Below, in pieces: positions 47,958 to 58,881 of a DNA stretch of 64,000 nt. The notes beneath the pieces were generated by a model. It was not told the origin of the DNA and made no database searches. It was given only the letters and a program-made list of their open reading frames with translations. Source of the DNA: Ctena decussata (lineage: Eukaryota > Mollusca > Bivalvia > Lucinida > Lucinidae); the NCBI GenBank assembly GCA_963989385.1, contig OZ022503.1:93878638-93942637 (forward strand), written 5' to 3'. Positions within the stretch are counted from its first letter, which is position 1; the number at the start of each line of letters is the position of its first letter. Made by a program: the position numbers and the translations under genes.

Positions 47958-48096
47958 TTAGACTTCGGACTACCCATCCAGGGGTCGCAAGATCGATCCC
48001 CCGCTTCTCCGGTCTTTCGTATACTTTAAACCGAGGTCCCGTCTCCATATGACCTCGTTGTTGGTGGGACGTTCAACCCGAGTTCACTCACTCCAA
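47958..48096 (+). mobile_element. SINE fragment with 'gggacgttcaaccc...cactcactcc' tail
   Basis: Box-B-like 'ggtcgcaagatcgatccccc' near 47983, then a body ending 'ttggtgggacgttcaacccg' and 'agttcactcactcc', the tail pattern of abundant mollusc SINEs. The A-box half is missing. Confidence 0.6.
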
Positions 48097-48289
48097 TCTT
48101 TAGAGACTTTATGGTACGTCAGCCAGTTCAATATAAGGGAAGTTACTTCTCACATCACTATTATAATTCTTTCTGCACGAGTTTCTTCCCATGTGTTGCC
48201 AAACAAGGTCCCCTTTTTTCCCTTACTGAAGAGATTGAAAGTGGGTGCTGAAGAGATATACAGCATACTGTATAAGTGAAATTTTCACA

Positions 48290-48720
48290 TATGTAGACTA
48301 AATCCTCCTAAGACCTTGAAAATAAGGTCAACGTGATCAAAATCTATTATGCTCTTATGTTTGTCCTAATGATATATCCATGCAAGTTTGGTGAAATTGG
48401 TTCAAGAAATATTGTGGGTACAAGAAATTGTCATGCTGACGCAGACCACAGAAGGTCAAGTCTAAGGCCTCTTGTGACCTTGAAAATGGGGTCAAAGTCA
48501 CCAGAACCTAATCAACTTTTCAGACATCTTTACAAATCAAGGGTACTAAGACCACTATGCCATCCAAGGGTACTAAAACCACTTTGTTCCTTACATACAT
48601 AAGAAACAAAGTGGCCTTAGTACCCTTGACTTGCAAAGATGCTATTTGGCTTGTCCCAACGATATATCTATGGAAGTTTGGTAAAATTTGACCCACTTAT
48701 TCAAAAATATGGCAGATAGT
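48290..48720 (+). repeat. Dispersed repeat with 120-bp internal palindrome
   Basis: Bivalve-type 'tgaccttgaaaatggggtca' and 'atatatccatgcaagtttgg' words surround a palindrome at 48523-48641: 'ctttacaaatcaagggtact' is mirrored by 'agtacccttgacttgcaaag', and the inner 'accactttgtt' by 'aacaaagtgg'. Non-coding. Confidence 0.65.
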
Positions 48721-49030
48721 TACTGCCTTGTGCACAGAAACTGACTTCCCTTGGGTAAACCTGTTAGAGCAATATTTTAGCTTTATGCATCAATGAACGA
48801 CAATTGATCATGTGACACTTTCATCAAGGTACATCTAAGATAAACAAACTCCTTGATGGTTCCATGTAACGTTCAACTGATGCCGCTTCACGACCACGAC
48901 TTTTTAACAATATGTCCCAACACGTCGTTACTAACTTGACGTCCTATGTCCCCATCTCAAACACTTTTTGCGGTATCTTGCTGACCCATGTTTTGCAAAT
49001 CCTACTGTGCTTAAATATAAATAAAAAAAA

Positions 49031-49292
49031 GGGCAAAGGTTTTCCATAATAGCCGTAGGGGCAGTGGGGTTAGAGGCCTACTGTATCTTGGGCACAGCAG
49101 ATGAAAGAACGAGCCCATCACTCTTTTTTCGCTGCCTTATCTTTCCCTTGTTTGAAAAAAGTACCCATTTACTGTTGGGTTGAAAGAGTTTTCCAGTCGT
49201 CGGATGGCAAAACCCGGGTGTGATCTCATGGCCTTCAGGCGACTTTCTGCACCATAACTGAGTCACTCTAACTACTCGACTATGGCACCTCT
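49031..49292 (-). mobile_element. SINE-like element 2, copy 2
   Basis: Full-length homologue of 22521-22767. The minus-strand head reads gaggtgccatagtcgagtag and has a box-B-like 'cacacccgggttttgcc'. It is flanked on the far side by an A-rich stretch (ataaaaaaaa), which could be the retroposition tail or target. Confidence 0.65.
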
Positions 49293-49311
49293 AATATCCT
49301 AAATATTGGGA

Positions 49312-49379
49312 CACCTAAAAACATTAATTTTCCTTTCTGGACTAACTGAAAGTTAATGGCTTTAAGTGTCCCAATTCTT
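49312..49379. repeat. Short palindrome
   Basis: 'tattgggacacctaaaaaca' + ttaa is inverted relative to 'ttaatggctttaagtgtccc' + aatt. About 68 bp, directly after SINE-like copy 2. Confidence 0.65.
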
Positions 49380-50520
49380 AAGCACATTATAGTAGTCTAT
49401 GCTAAATTAGCACGAAAATGGCGCAGACAGGGTTTAAAATAAAGTGTAAATTATACAATAACTAAAATTTGTGTAAAAAAAAACCCAAAACAGAAGACGT
49501 CACTAGAATTCTAGAAGCACTGTGGGCTTTATAAAAGTTTAGGTACGACCACTGGTTCGTCATGCACGGAATGCTGAAAAATCAAATTTCAATTCCTAAA
49601 ATTAAGCATCATCAGATAATTTGCAGAAAAAAAAATAATCACAATTCATCTACATTCTTTGGAATTTTTAGTGTGGAACTCGTGTAATTTTTTAAATGTT
49701 AATACCGTTGTAGACAAGTTATCAAACTTTACTACAATTATTAAGCATCATCAGATGATGTGCTGAGTACAAGAACCATAAAAAATCACCAACGATTTTG
49801 GGACAAAAATCCTTAATGTTTAAACTGGAAATTGTGTGTGTGTGGGGGGGGGATAGACAGGAAGGGGCTACCTCTCATTCACTCATTCAACTGAACCCCT
49901 TTACAGTCATGACTCATCATTTAATGTCTGTCACCAAGCTCTTCTCTCTAGTACCTTAATAACTGATTAGTAATTACAAGTTTCTTTGCTTTGGTCAGAA
50001 GCTGCAAACATTTAAGTTGGATTAAATTAATCAGGAAATATAAAAATGTTTTTTATTTTTCAGTTTATGGTATCATTTCTATTGATATAACTTCAATATG
50101 AGCCTTTTAATATTCTTTATGAGATTTAAGCTAAAACATAACTTTTTTGCATTTAATTCTATAGAATATATATTTCTTCATGCCCCTTCCATCTCAGCCA
50201 CAGGCCAAGCATAAAAAGTATTTTGTTTGCCTATTAACTAGGATTTTTTGGAGAGCAGGTAGGTAGGCTTTCTTTTTAATCCCTGCAAACTTTGAAAACA
50301 ACAAATAATAGTTCCACATAAAATGTCACACACAGTTACAGTAATTACCCATAATACTAAGATAAGAGCATCCTACATTTTGAACATATCTATGTCACCC
50401 ACAAATGGTGTACCCAAAATGTGCAGGTATTAAGGAAAAATTGCTGTCCCAGATCAGTTTGCTCACGGTAAATGTGCCGTTAAATAAAAAAAATAGATCT
50501 AGGGTGTCCCAAGTGGCCAT
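49380..50520. other. Intronic DNA, nothing recognised
   Basis: AT-rich. The word 'attaagcatcatcagat' occurs twice (about 49601 and 49740). Confidence 0.4.
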
Positions 50521-50522
50521 CT

Positions 50523-50553
<31 letters not shown>

Positions 50554-50714
50554 GCGGGGGGAGGGAGGGAGGGGTAAGGTGAATTTTGGTGTGTAGGTAA
50601 GCAGTTGCTATCTACCCACCAAAAGTGCAGGGTCCAGACTCAGGGGTAAGGTGAATTTTGGTGGGTAGGTAGGCAGTTGCTATCTTCCCACCAAAAGGCA
50701 GGGCCCAGACTCTT
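50521..50714 (+). repeat. T/G homopolymer runs and 72-bp tandem duplication
   Basis: T20 then G10 at 50521-50550. Two units starting 'ggggtaaggtgaattttggt' follow at 50571 and 50643. Each unit contains 'ttttggtgggtaggtag...ctatc(t)tcccaccaaaa', which folds as a hairpin. Confidence 0.8.
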
Positions 50715-50864
50715 TTTTTGGAAATTTTGGGTGGAGCCAGGTTATTTTTTTTTTCACTGATTTTTGAGGCCAGATTATTTTTTGAAATCCCCTTATGAGC
50801 TGATTTACTTTTTACTTGCATATTTTTTCTTCCAAAGACAGGGATTTTTTTCGAAAAATATACC

Positions 50865-50910
50865 AGCCCCCCCCCCCCCAAATCCCCCACTCTATTCCCC
50901 CCCCCCCCCA
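50865..50910. repeat. C-runs
   Basis: Two separate runs of about 10-12 C. Minus-strand Gly-rich frames here are artefacts. Confidence 0.9.
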
Positions 50911-50966
50911 AGAATATCAAATGGTCGGTCCCTTAGCGCCTAGCGGGACAGGGTTTAACAGATATT

Positions 50967-51038
50967 AACTATGGTTTGAGGGCTGGATTTGGATTTTGAT
51001 TGTTTCGGTTCCTGGTCTTTGCATACTTTTTACTTTTG
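50967..51038 (+). mobile_element. Very short retroelement 3' end
   Basis: The last 72 bp of the young 3'-UTR subfamily (aactatggtttgagggctgg to catactttttactttt), an extreme 5' truncation. A 23-nt G run follows at about 51113-51134. Confidence 0.8.
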
Positions 51039-51519
51039 GCAGATTTATGAGGAAGGACAAGCTGTCTCTTGTACTTTTTGTTGGATGACTTCTGAAATGG
51101 TACGTGTGTGTTGAGGGGGGGGGGGGGGGGGGGGTTGGCGTCGTTCGGGACAGAATTCTTTAGAAGAGCGAGTGGTCTCAGAATGTGGGGCGCGTTATCT
51201 TGGGGGAAGTTGTCTGGGGGAGTTTTCTTAGAATCTGGGGCGAGTTGTCACCTGAAGATGGGGCGACATGTCTTGTGGCTTTTTCGTTTGTCAAACTTTA
51301 TGGTTGACCAGTATGTTTGTTTTGCTTTCTCTCGTTCTCGGCGTGTAGCCTAAATTCAGAAGCCCAAAAAATCGCAGGCAGACAGACTAACGCAAAATCT
51401 TAATAAATTCACAGTATGCTAAATGATTACAAGCTTTACTATACCATAAATGAAGAAACAGTTGGTCTCCTCAAGTCGATCCAGCTGAAAAAATGTGTGT
51501 GTGTTGACGAACGCACGTG

Positions 51520-52200
51520 CCATGTATACGTGAAAATGACCAACTTCATTATCGATTTTCAAACTAAATAGACTTTCTCCCGAAGATATACCACGCTAAA
51601 AGACGGTCGAATGTATGAACTACGGTTCAGTTATAATGGCATCTAATTTGGTTTTTGGGACAATTTTCTTTGCAAAAAAACTTTGGGGTACTGTCGTAGG
51701 GTTTTACTTTTCTGAAAAACGGTTGTCAAACTGTGATCGTTGTTTTGGGTGTGCAAACTGCATTGAGGTACCGATATGCGTCTGATTTCAATAACAAAAC
51801 ATCAAATTTCATTCTGATCTGGTCCGTTGGAAAATTATGACTGCATATCTTATCAAACGAGCATTATTTTGGGACTGTTTCTGTTCAAAATTTCCCGCCA
51901 TTTTTTCCGGCGAAAAAAGGGATTATTTCTTTGCGCGTAGACGACCGTTCAGAAAATGAATTACTCACATGTGATGAGTCTGCGTTCCCACTGTTAGTGC
52001 AAAATTTGCTAGTAAAATGCGATTTTAGTGTCATATGATAAATAGAATCTTGCAATCGTGCTCCTGTATTATTGAATTTATTAAACTCGTTGGGAAAAAT
52101 CGATAAGATGCTCGGCATAGCCTCGCATCTTTTTTCCCCAACTCGTTTAATAAATTTAAAAATACATGAGCACTCATGTAAGATCCTCTATTTAAAGCAA
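51520..52200 (+). mobile_element. Dispersed repeat family Q (+ copy 2), with hairpin
   Basis: Matches 46208-46345 near 51565-51700, and matches the inverse of 9413-9600 at 52030-52200. A hairpin is formed by 'tattgaatttattaaactcg' and 'actcgtttaataaatttaaa' around 'agatgctcggcatagcctcg'. Confidence 0.65.
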
Positions 52201-52260
52201 TATTGAGAATTGCCAAGTCTACTATTTGCAAATATTTCTATTAAGTAGGTAGGGAACATT

Positions 52261-52498
52261 TGAGCCGCGACACGACAAAACCAACAATGTAGTTGTGCGC
52301 CCAGCGTAGACTCAGATCAGCCTGGGCATCCTCTCAGTTTGATCAGACTCTTCCTTAAGTGCTCAAAGAGTAGCTAAGTGTCTAAGATACCTCCATGCGG
52401 ACAGGGAAGGCTCTGATCAGACTGGGCGGATGCCCAGGCTGATCAGAGTCTGCGCTGGGCGCACAACCACATTGTTGGTTTAGTCGTGTCGCGGCTCA
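52261..52498. mobile_element. Palindromic MITE, 'gagccgcgacacgac' family (copy 6)
   Basis: A well-preserved 238-bp copy starting tgagccgcgacacgacaaaa and ending tagtcgtgtcgcggctca, with the internal mirror 'tctgatcagactgggcggat' / 'atcctctcagtttgatcaga'. Only about 350 bp separate it from the next copy. Confidence 0.85.
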
Positions 52499-52850
52499 TT
52501 TATGTTATTTACCTTGTGAGAAAATCTATTCAGTATTCATTTTCGTTTCCCTCCTGTTGCAAAAATTATGTTCTTTAAGAGTTAACCCATTTTGAAAGTG
52601 TTCTGTCGTCCAGCGAAGCAATGTGGAAATCTGAAAAGTTGCTTATCTGTGCAAAAATAGAAATACGTGGCGATGGCAGAAAATCCATAAGCCATAAAAC
52701 AGTACTCAAAATTGCAATAGTTTCCCTGTTAAAGGTAGCAATAACCGAAGTATCCAGACTTAACGTTTCCTGTGCAGGTAATGGCAGATGCAATAGGAAA
52801 ATGTCATTATGTAAAACTGAAGATTTCTTATAAATATATGAGGGTTCATT
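52499..52850. other. Spacer between two MITEs
   Basis: A + frame (52621-52833) and an overlapping minus frame are open, but no family or splice link is evident. Confidence 0.35.
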
Positions 52851-53089
52851 GGAGCTGCGACACTAGAAAACCAACAAAGTTGCAGGTGCACCAATCAAAG
52901 ACTCAAATCAGTCTGGGCATCCGCCAACTCTGATCAGAGTCCTTGCTGTGTGCTTTAAAGGTAGCTAAGGATCTCAGCTAGCTCCATGCGGGCACCAAAG
53001 ACTCTGATCAGACTCGGCGGATGTTCAGGCTGATGTGAGTCTGCGATTTGCGCACCTCCACTTTGTTTGTTTTCTCGTGTCGCAGCTCA
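52851..53089. mobile_element. Palindromic MITE, 'gagccgcgacacgac' family (copy 7)
   Basis: Starts ggagctgcgacactagaaaa and ends tttctcgtgtcgcagctca. Same interior as copy 6 but with more substitutions, so the neighbouring copies inserted separately or are an old duplication. Confidence 0.8.
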
Positions 53090-53483
53090 ATTTTATGTCG
53101 ACCGTCATCCTCGCAAGACAAGGGTATACGGTCCACTTTATTCCTAACGTACAAAGTGGACATACTACTCCTGGCTAGCGAAGATGGTTGATCGTCAGCT
53201 AACTAAGATAATCAGAGTGCTGATAGCTGATCTCCCTTGTGTACAATACGCCTGAACTGTGTTGCAGAAGATAGATTTCTATTCAGTACTTGCTTCCCAT
53301 TAGATAATAATATATAATGTGCCGTGATTTCTAATCACCTATTTAGTATGTTTATACAATTGGATCTTATCATACTGAGATTCAAAGCCTCAAGCTTACT
53401 GTCACGTATTGAAGGCTAGGTTTTATTACGTTTCTCACCTATAGTTTTGACCAAATTTTTACCACGTTTCAGTGTATTTCCAA

Positions 53484-53684
53484 TACCACACCGGGTAGGC
53501 GGCAATCAAAAACGCTCGTGCAATCGACGAACGCGGATCAAAAGCAGTTAGAAACAGCGTTTTCGTTTGCAATTTGGAGACAATTTGCAATCGAAAACGC
53601 TGTTCTGCAATCGGAAACGCCGTCTTTGATCCGCGTTAATCGATTGTTAAGAGCGTTTTCGATTGCCGCTTACCCGATGTGATA
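53484..53684. mobile_element. 200-bp palindromic MITE inside the 47-bp array
   Basis: 'accgggtaggcggcaatcaa' ... 'aacgctc' is mirrored by 'gagcgttttcgattgccgct' + 'tacccgatgt'. The inner arms pair 'aacgcggatcaaa' with 'tttgatccgcgtt', and 'cagcgttttcg' with 'cgaaaacgctg'. Long stem, central AT-rich loop. Confidence 0.85.
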
Positions 53685-54261
53685 CATTTAACTCAGACTT
53701 CCTTCATATTATCCGGTTACCAAACGGCCCAATTCGCACTGCCACGTATTGAGGTCTTTACCCCACATAGTGAAGGCTAAGTTTTACTACGTTTTCCCCA
53801 GTCTCACTGTCTCGTATCGAGGGATTGGTTTTACTACGTTTTCTTCAGGCTCACTGTCATATATTGAGGGCTAGATTTTACTAAATTTTCTCAGTCTCAA
53901 TGTCTCGCATTTAGAACTTTGTTTTGCTACATTTTCGCAAGTCTCACTGTCTTGTATTTAGAGCTTGGTTTTTCTACGTCTTCCCCAGTCTCACTGTCTC
54001 GTATTGAGGTTTTGGTTTTACTACGTTTTCTTCAGTCTCACTGTCATATATTGTTTTTTTGTTGTTGTTGTTTTTTTTACATTTTTTGCACTTATAACTA
54101 GCATTGGTATTTATGTCATAGTGTATATGTATGTATCGGTATTGCGTCACCAACTGGAGAGGACAAATATAGACTATGCCTATGTCCAATCCGTTGGCAC
54201 ATGTATATACTTGTATGTATATGTATATGCTGATATGTTGTCATGAAATTATAATTAAATA

Positions 54262-54497
54262 CATTGGAGGGGGGTCGGGTGGTGCAATGGTGCTGTGTAT
54301 AACTTCCGGGGCGTCCTATTGATTTGGAACATTGTAGGGCTAGGGCCTACTGCGCTTGCAGTAGGTGCGGGTGGGGTTATTTTAACATTGTTTCTCTCTT
54401 ACATCATTTCTCTTCTTTCTCCCTCTCTCTCTCTGAGAGACGGTCCGATATTGACTGAAATACTGTCTTAAAAGGCCGTTAAACAAAAACAAAAACA
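54262..54497 (+). mobile_element. SINE-like insertion with 'gccgttaaacaaaaac' tail
   Basis: Ends 'attgactgaaatactgtctt' then 'ggccgttaaacaaaaacaaa', the A-rich tail common in bivalve SINEs and shared with 31365-31540. Immediately after it the 47-bp array resumes. A (ct)n tract is present near 54418-54433. Confidence 0.7.
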
Positions 54498-54904
54498 ATC
54501 ACTCTGTCATATACTGAGGGCTAGATTTTACTAAAATTTCCCAGGCTCACTGTCTCGTATTTCGAGCTTTGTTTTACTACATTCCCAAGTTTCACTGTCT
54601 CGTATTTAGAGTTTGGGTTCACTACATCTTCCCGAGTCTCACTGTATCGTATTGAGATCTTGGTTTTACTATGCTTTCTTCAGTGTTACTGTCATATATT
54701 GAGGACTAAGATTTACTACGTTTCCCCAGTCTCGTGTTTAGAGATTGGTTTCACTACGTATTTAAATCTTCAAAACTTGATAATGAGGCTGCGGATAAGG
54801 GTCGAATCAAGAATTTTTTGCAAGCATCTTACCTTTTTTTCTTTTTGGACATCCGAAGGCTACTCATTTCATTACACTTATCATACAAAGTATTTATTCT
54901 GCAG

Positions 54905-55066
54905 GACTACCATCCTCATTATGTAGAAACAATCTACCGTGGTCTTCCTTCCCAACCCATGTTTATGAATCCGATAAAAACTACTTAGAATTGAGATTTC
55001 AAGGGCAGCCTGGTACGTTTAGCAACACCAGCTTCGAGATTATGGCTGTCAGCTATTATACAAGTT
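54905..55066 (+). CDS. CUB-LDLa transmembrane receptor, exon encoding second half of CUB domain
   Basis: A 162-bp exon with acceptor tttattctgcag|ga and donor gtt|gtaagt at 55067. The single base carried over from the previous exon plus 'ga' restores a Gly codon, and the frame then stays open. It reads SSLCRNNLPW (the fourth CUB cysteine), YESDKNYLELRFQG and FEIMAVSYY, the usual closing strands of a CUB domain. The other two frames contain stops, so the splice phase and the domain match support each other. The donor lies only about 140 bp before the inverted-repeat element at 55205. Expected to sit directly before the LDLa module. Confidence 0.85.
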
Positions 55067-55149
55067 GTAAGTAAATACGAAAAGTACTCTGAATATTTAT
55101 GTTTTCATAAGTATTTGTATAAAATACAAATTATTCTGGTTCATTACTG

Positions 55150-55176
55150 TTTTTTTTTTTTTTTTTTTTTTTTTTT
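55150..55176. repeat. Poly-T run
   Basis: A T homopolymer of about 27 nt in the last intron, between the CUB exon and the inverted-repeat element. Confidence 0.95.
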
Positions 55177-56479
55177 AATCTTCAGTTTGATATTACAAAT
55201 TACGGAGCTCGGGAGGGGACATAGCAATACATACATATTTATGTCGTTCACACGATATGCATTTCGTTCCCATGCAATATTCTTCCGTTCCCTGAAAATA
55301 ATATTGCGTTCCCTCTAAACAATATTTCGTTCTTACGCAATACTTTTTCGTTCCTTCAAGTTCATATTTCATTCCTTCAAAATAATTTTCCGCTCCCACG
55401 CTTTACTTTTTGGTTCCCTCCAAATAGTGTTACGTTTCCTCAAAATAATATTCCGTTCCCACGCTTTACTTTTCCGTTTCCTCAAAATAGCATTTTCTTC
55501 CCTCAAAATACGTTTTCCTTCCCACGCATTACCTATTCGTTCCTTCAATAGAGTATTTCTTCCTTCAAAATAGTATTCCATTCCCACGCTTTACTTTTTC
55601 TTCCCCACGCAATACTATTTCATTTTCTTAGCATAATATTTCGTTCCCTCAAATTAACATTTCGTTCCAATACTTAAGCATTTCGTTTTCTCGAAAAATA
55701 TTTGGTGATGGTAAAAGCAAACTCATAGTGTATTTAAGCGGCCAGGCTTTCATTCGAAATGGTACAAGTCTTCTTAAAGCGGCTGTGTTCATTCTAATGG
55801 CGAACCATATTCCATATATCATTTTTTTATTATTTTATTTTCATTATTAGTATTATTATTATTACTTAAAAACTTATTATTATTATTATTATGTTTTCTA
55901 GCTGGAGGCAAGTCTAGTATTTTCAGTCATCCCAATCTCTGTGCCACCTCTAATTCGGAGCCAACTCCCAACGAAAATAATTTGCCCCCATAGAAGAAAA
56001 TGCGTTTCCTCCATAACATGCCCTCCGAGAAATGCCTTGCTGCTCCAAGAAGCAAACATGAAGTCATAACAGTTGCCGTGGCAGAAAAATATGGCGTTCG
56101 TTCCGACCCATACGCCACGGCTTTATCATAGCTTAAAGGTTATCATGCCAGCTGTCAGGATTGAATTACTGGTGTATTTTCGAAAACAGAGTTTATATGG
56201 CTTACTCAGTCTCTAGATCACAATGAGAATGAGCACACCCGTTCAAGGAAAGCAATTCAGGCACGCCAGTCTCTGTAAACTCCAAAGTTGCGCATATTCT
56301 CAAAGGTAAGAATTTGCTCCCCTTTGAGCAAAATGTTCCCCTCAAAGCCAGCCCCTTCGAAATGGTCACACTGCCAACGCAACAGTCAGGAAGTCCGACA
56401 AAAGCAGACGTCCGTCCACTGGAAGCAACACTGCTATCTTCATCTCAACGTCCACTCCAACCCTGAGCCAACTTCCAAT

Positions 56480-56714
56480 TGAGCCGCGACACGACAAAAC
56501 CAACAAAAAAGTTGTGCGCCCAGCGTAGATTCTGATCAGCCTGGGCATCCACCAAGTCTGATCAGACTCCCCCCTAAGCGCGTAAAGGGTAGTATAAGTC
56601 TAAGGTACCTCCATGCGGACAGCGAAGACTCTGTGTTGGACGCACATGCCACTTTGCTGTGTTTTTTTTTTGTGTGTTTTTTTGTGTGTGTGTGTGTTTC
56701 CGTGTCGCGGTTCA
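56480..56714. mobile_element. Palindromic MITE, 'gagccgcgacacgac' family (copy 8)
   Basis: Starts tgagccgcgacacgacaaaa and ends ccgtgtcgcggttca. The right arm has lost its 'ctgatcag' portion and gained a (t)n(tg)n microsatellite at 56661-56700. Inserted in the interior of the 55.2-59.1 kb element. Confidence 0.8.
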
Positions 56715-56949
56715 AGTACGGATGAGACCAAAATTGTGGAACTACTGATCACGAACCCAGAGTCCCTCGTAAACAACAAGTACTCCGCAAACTGATAGCC
56801 AACATAACATGTTCGCCACCGCCGCGTGAGCACGAGATGTCTGGACAATTGTGACCCAACGTTCAGAAACGACACTAACGTTTCGCCTACGTTGGGAAGA
56901 CGCTGTACGAGCGTCGAATTTTCACTTGGATGCAGGATTTATGTAGCAA

Positions 56950-57790
56950 GCCACTTAACATTGCTACAAACTAAATATATAAGCTATGAGCCTCATGGTT
57001 TCAGAGAAGAAATATATTTTTGGTTTTCCTATTGTAAATCTATGGGAGCTAATGCCCCCGGGACATGGCCAATTTGAACCTCAGAGGCATGGTTGCAAGG
57101 ATATTAGTTGGGTATTACTAGTCATTGCTACATACAACATATATTAGCTCTGGGTAATACTAGGCAATGGAACACACCATTTCAAGCATCTTACCCTTGC
57201 GGTTCCGAAGAAGAAGATGTTTGAATATTTTTCTATGTATTTCTATGGTTCAAACCTAGGACTCCCTGCTGCGGGGCCATTTAGGACCCTGCACTGTAAA
57301 AGAAATCCTAGATTTTACGGTAGAATAACTGGAAACCAGCTGCCTGTTCATTTCCCGTATTTTTATGGGCGTTTGCTTGTAGATCATTGATGGAAATTAC
57401 GATATGGTAGTGTTATGTTAACTGGCCGTACTCGAAAATACATTCATAGTGTTGAAGGGTTAAACTAACACCTGTTCTATTCTACCCTACTTTGCTTGAT
57501 GATTCCTGCAATTTTTACCGTCGCCAGTAAAAATTACGGGAAATGGACTGGCAGCTGGTTAGTTATCCAATCGTAAAATCTACAAAATTTGTCTACAGTG
57601 TGGGGCAACCATTGGAACAAACTTGGTAAAGGACTTCTGGGCTATGCCTTATACCAAAATGTCTAGCATCTGAGCCTTGCGGTTCTGATAAAGAAGTTTT
57701 TGAACATTTTTCTATGCAGTTCTTTGGTTCAAACCTAGAACTACCTGCCGTGGGGGCATTTTGGACCCTGGGGCTACCATAGAAACAAGA
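56950..57790 (+). repeat. Tandem array, same family as 63.05-64 kb, with inserted MITE
   Basis: Units share 'cattgctacatac', 'gcctcatggtttcagagaag', 'ctatgggagctaatg' and 'ggttcaaacctag'. The array is split by the MITE at 57292-57600. Confidence 0.7.
57292..57600. mobile_element. 309-bp MITE with 'cactgta...tagattttacg' ends
   Basis: The left end (cactgtaaaagaaatcctag, attttacggtagaataac, ccagctgcctgttcatttcc) is inverted at the right end (ggaaatggactggcagctgg, gttatccaatcgtaaaatct, ctacagtg). Non-coding, embedded in a tandem array. Confidence 0.8.
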
Positions 57791-57839
57791 GGGCCATGAG
57801 ATGATGGCTCAAAACAGGGGGTTCTCTCAAGGATTGCAC

Positions 57840-58044
57840 AAGCCACTTCAGGTCTTACCAAGCTGAAATCAATTTGGAGAGATAACAACATGTATCTTGG
57901 ATCAAAGGTGAAACTTATGCGCTCTCTTGTCATTTCCATATTTCTGTATGCCTGTGAATGGTGCACCTTGATAGCAGAATTAGAGCAAAGAACAAATGCC
58001 TTTGAGATGAGATGCTGCCGAAGGTTACTATACATCCAGTGTTA
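57840..58044 (+). pseudogene. LINE reverse transcriptase fragment
   Basis: Sixty-seven codons in one frame to TAA at 58042: RIAQATSGLTKLKSIWRDNN, VKLMRSLVISIFLYACEWCT, LEQRTNAFEMRCCRRLLYIQ. This is the well-known region after the RT palm in endonuclease-type LINEs (A-x2-ALxxL..W, K..L..S...L.YGCE.WT, E.R..AFE.+C.RR.L). No RT active site is present. It is truncated on both sides and lies inside the 55.2-59.1 kb element. Confidence 0.85.
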
Positions 58045-58609
58045 AGGAGGACCATGATACGCTGATCAATGTAAAGCTAAAAGTGGATGTATTATTATTC
58101 CGAGGCCTCAAAATAGTAAATCGTGCGAACGGAATATTATTGCGAGTGAACGAAATAGATATTTGTAGACTAGAAGAACGAAATATTATTGCGAGCTAAC
58201 AAAATAGTATTTTATGGGACATGGATTTGTTTTGCGAGAGAAAGAAATATTAATACGTGCAAACAAAATAGTAATGCGTGAAAATGCATGTTATTTTGGA
58301 GGATTTGAGGAAACGAAATAATACTTTGAGGGAATGAAAAGTAATGCATGGAGCGAAAAACTATTTTGAGGGAACGAAATATTAAATTGAGGGAATGAGA
58401 AAGTAAGGAGTGGGAACGAAATATTATTTTGAGGCAATGAAATGTTATTTTGATGGGAACGAAAAGGTAAAATGTTGGAATGGAATATTTTTTGAGAGAA
58501 CGAATGATTAAATTGAAGGAACGCAAAAGTAATGCGTGGGAACGCAATATTATTTTGAGCGAACAAAATACAATTTTGAGAGAACGAAAAAGAAAAATGT
58601 GGGAATGGA

Positions 58610-58881
58610 TTTTTGATTTTGATTGATGCTTAACGTCCACGGTAAACAACTAAGGTCATGTCGGGACGGTCAGTTAACCTAACCACACTATTCCTGGGCA
58701 GGCTTAGACCTCCTAAGCGGTTAACCAGTACTAAGTGCACATACTTTCGCCAGTAACTGACAACTGCCCTTCTTGAATCAGCGGAAGGAGAAACGAAAGT
58801 ATGTGGCCAGACCGGGATTCGAACCCAGGACCTCTGACGTACGAGTCAGGTGCCCTACCGATTGCGCTACCCGGCCCGGCC
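58610..58881 (-). mobile_element. tRNA-derived SINE, copy 2, with target-site duplication
   Basis: Near-identical to 10361-10630. The minus-strand tRNA-like head is 58805-58877 (box A TAGCGCAATCGG, box B GGTTCGAATCC). The 3' tail 'aatcaaaatcaaaaa' lies at the left. It is flanked by the exact 12-bp repeat tgtgggaatgga (58598-58609 and 58882-58893), a target-site duplication typical of LINE-driven insertion, though the host array also repeats this word. It splits the right-hand 'gggaacgaaat' array. Confidence 0.9.

Larger units (their letters stand above)
53396..54775 (+). repeat. 47-bp tandem array, interrupted twice
   Basis: The units read 'ctcactgtctcgtattgagg' + 'gcttggttttactacgtttt' + 'ccccagt'. 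Starts at 53802, 53850, 53896, 53943 and 53990 give a period of 46-48 bp. The array runs from about 53396 and resumes after a palindrome (53484-53684) and after an insertion (about 54055-54497). Frames encoding 'LTVLYLELGF'-like repeats are artefacts. Confidence 0.85.

Noticed and set aside
58212..58649. 145-codon minus-strand open frame rich in SLK/RSH repeats
   Set aside because: It reads straight through the 'gggaacgaaat' motif array; the repeated peptide mirrors the DNA period and the frame has no domain.
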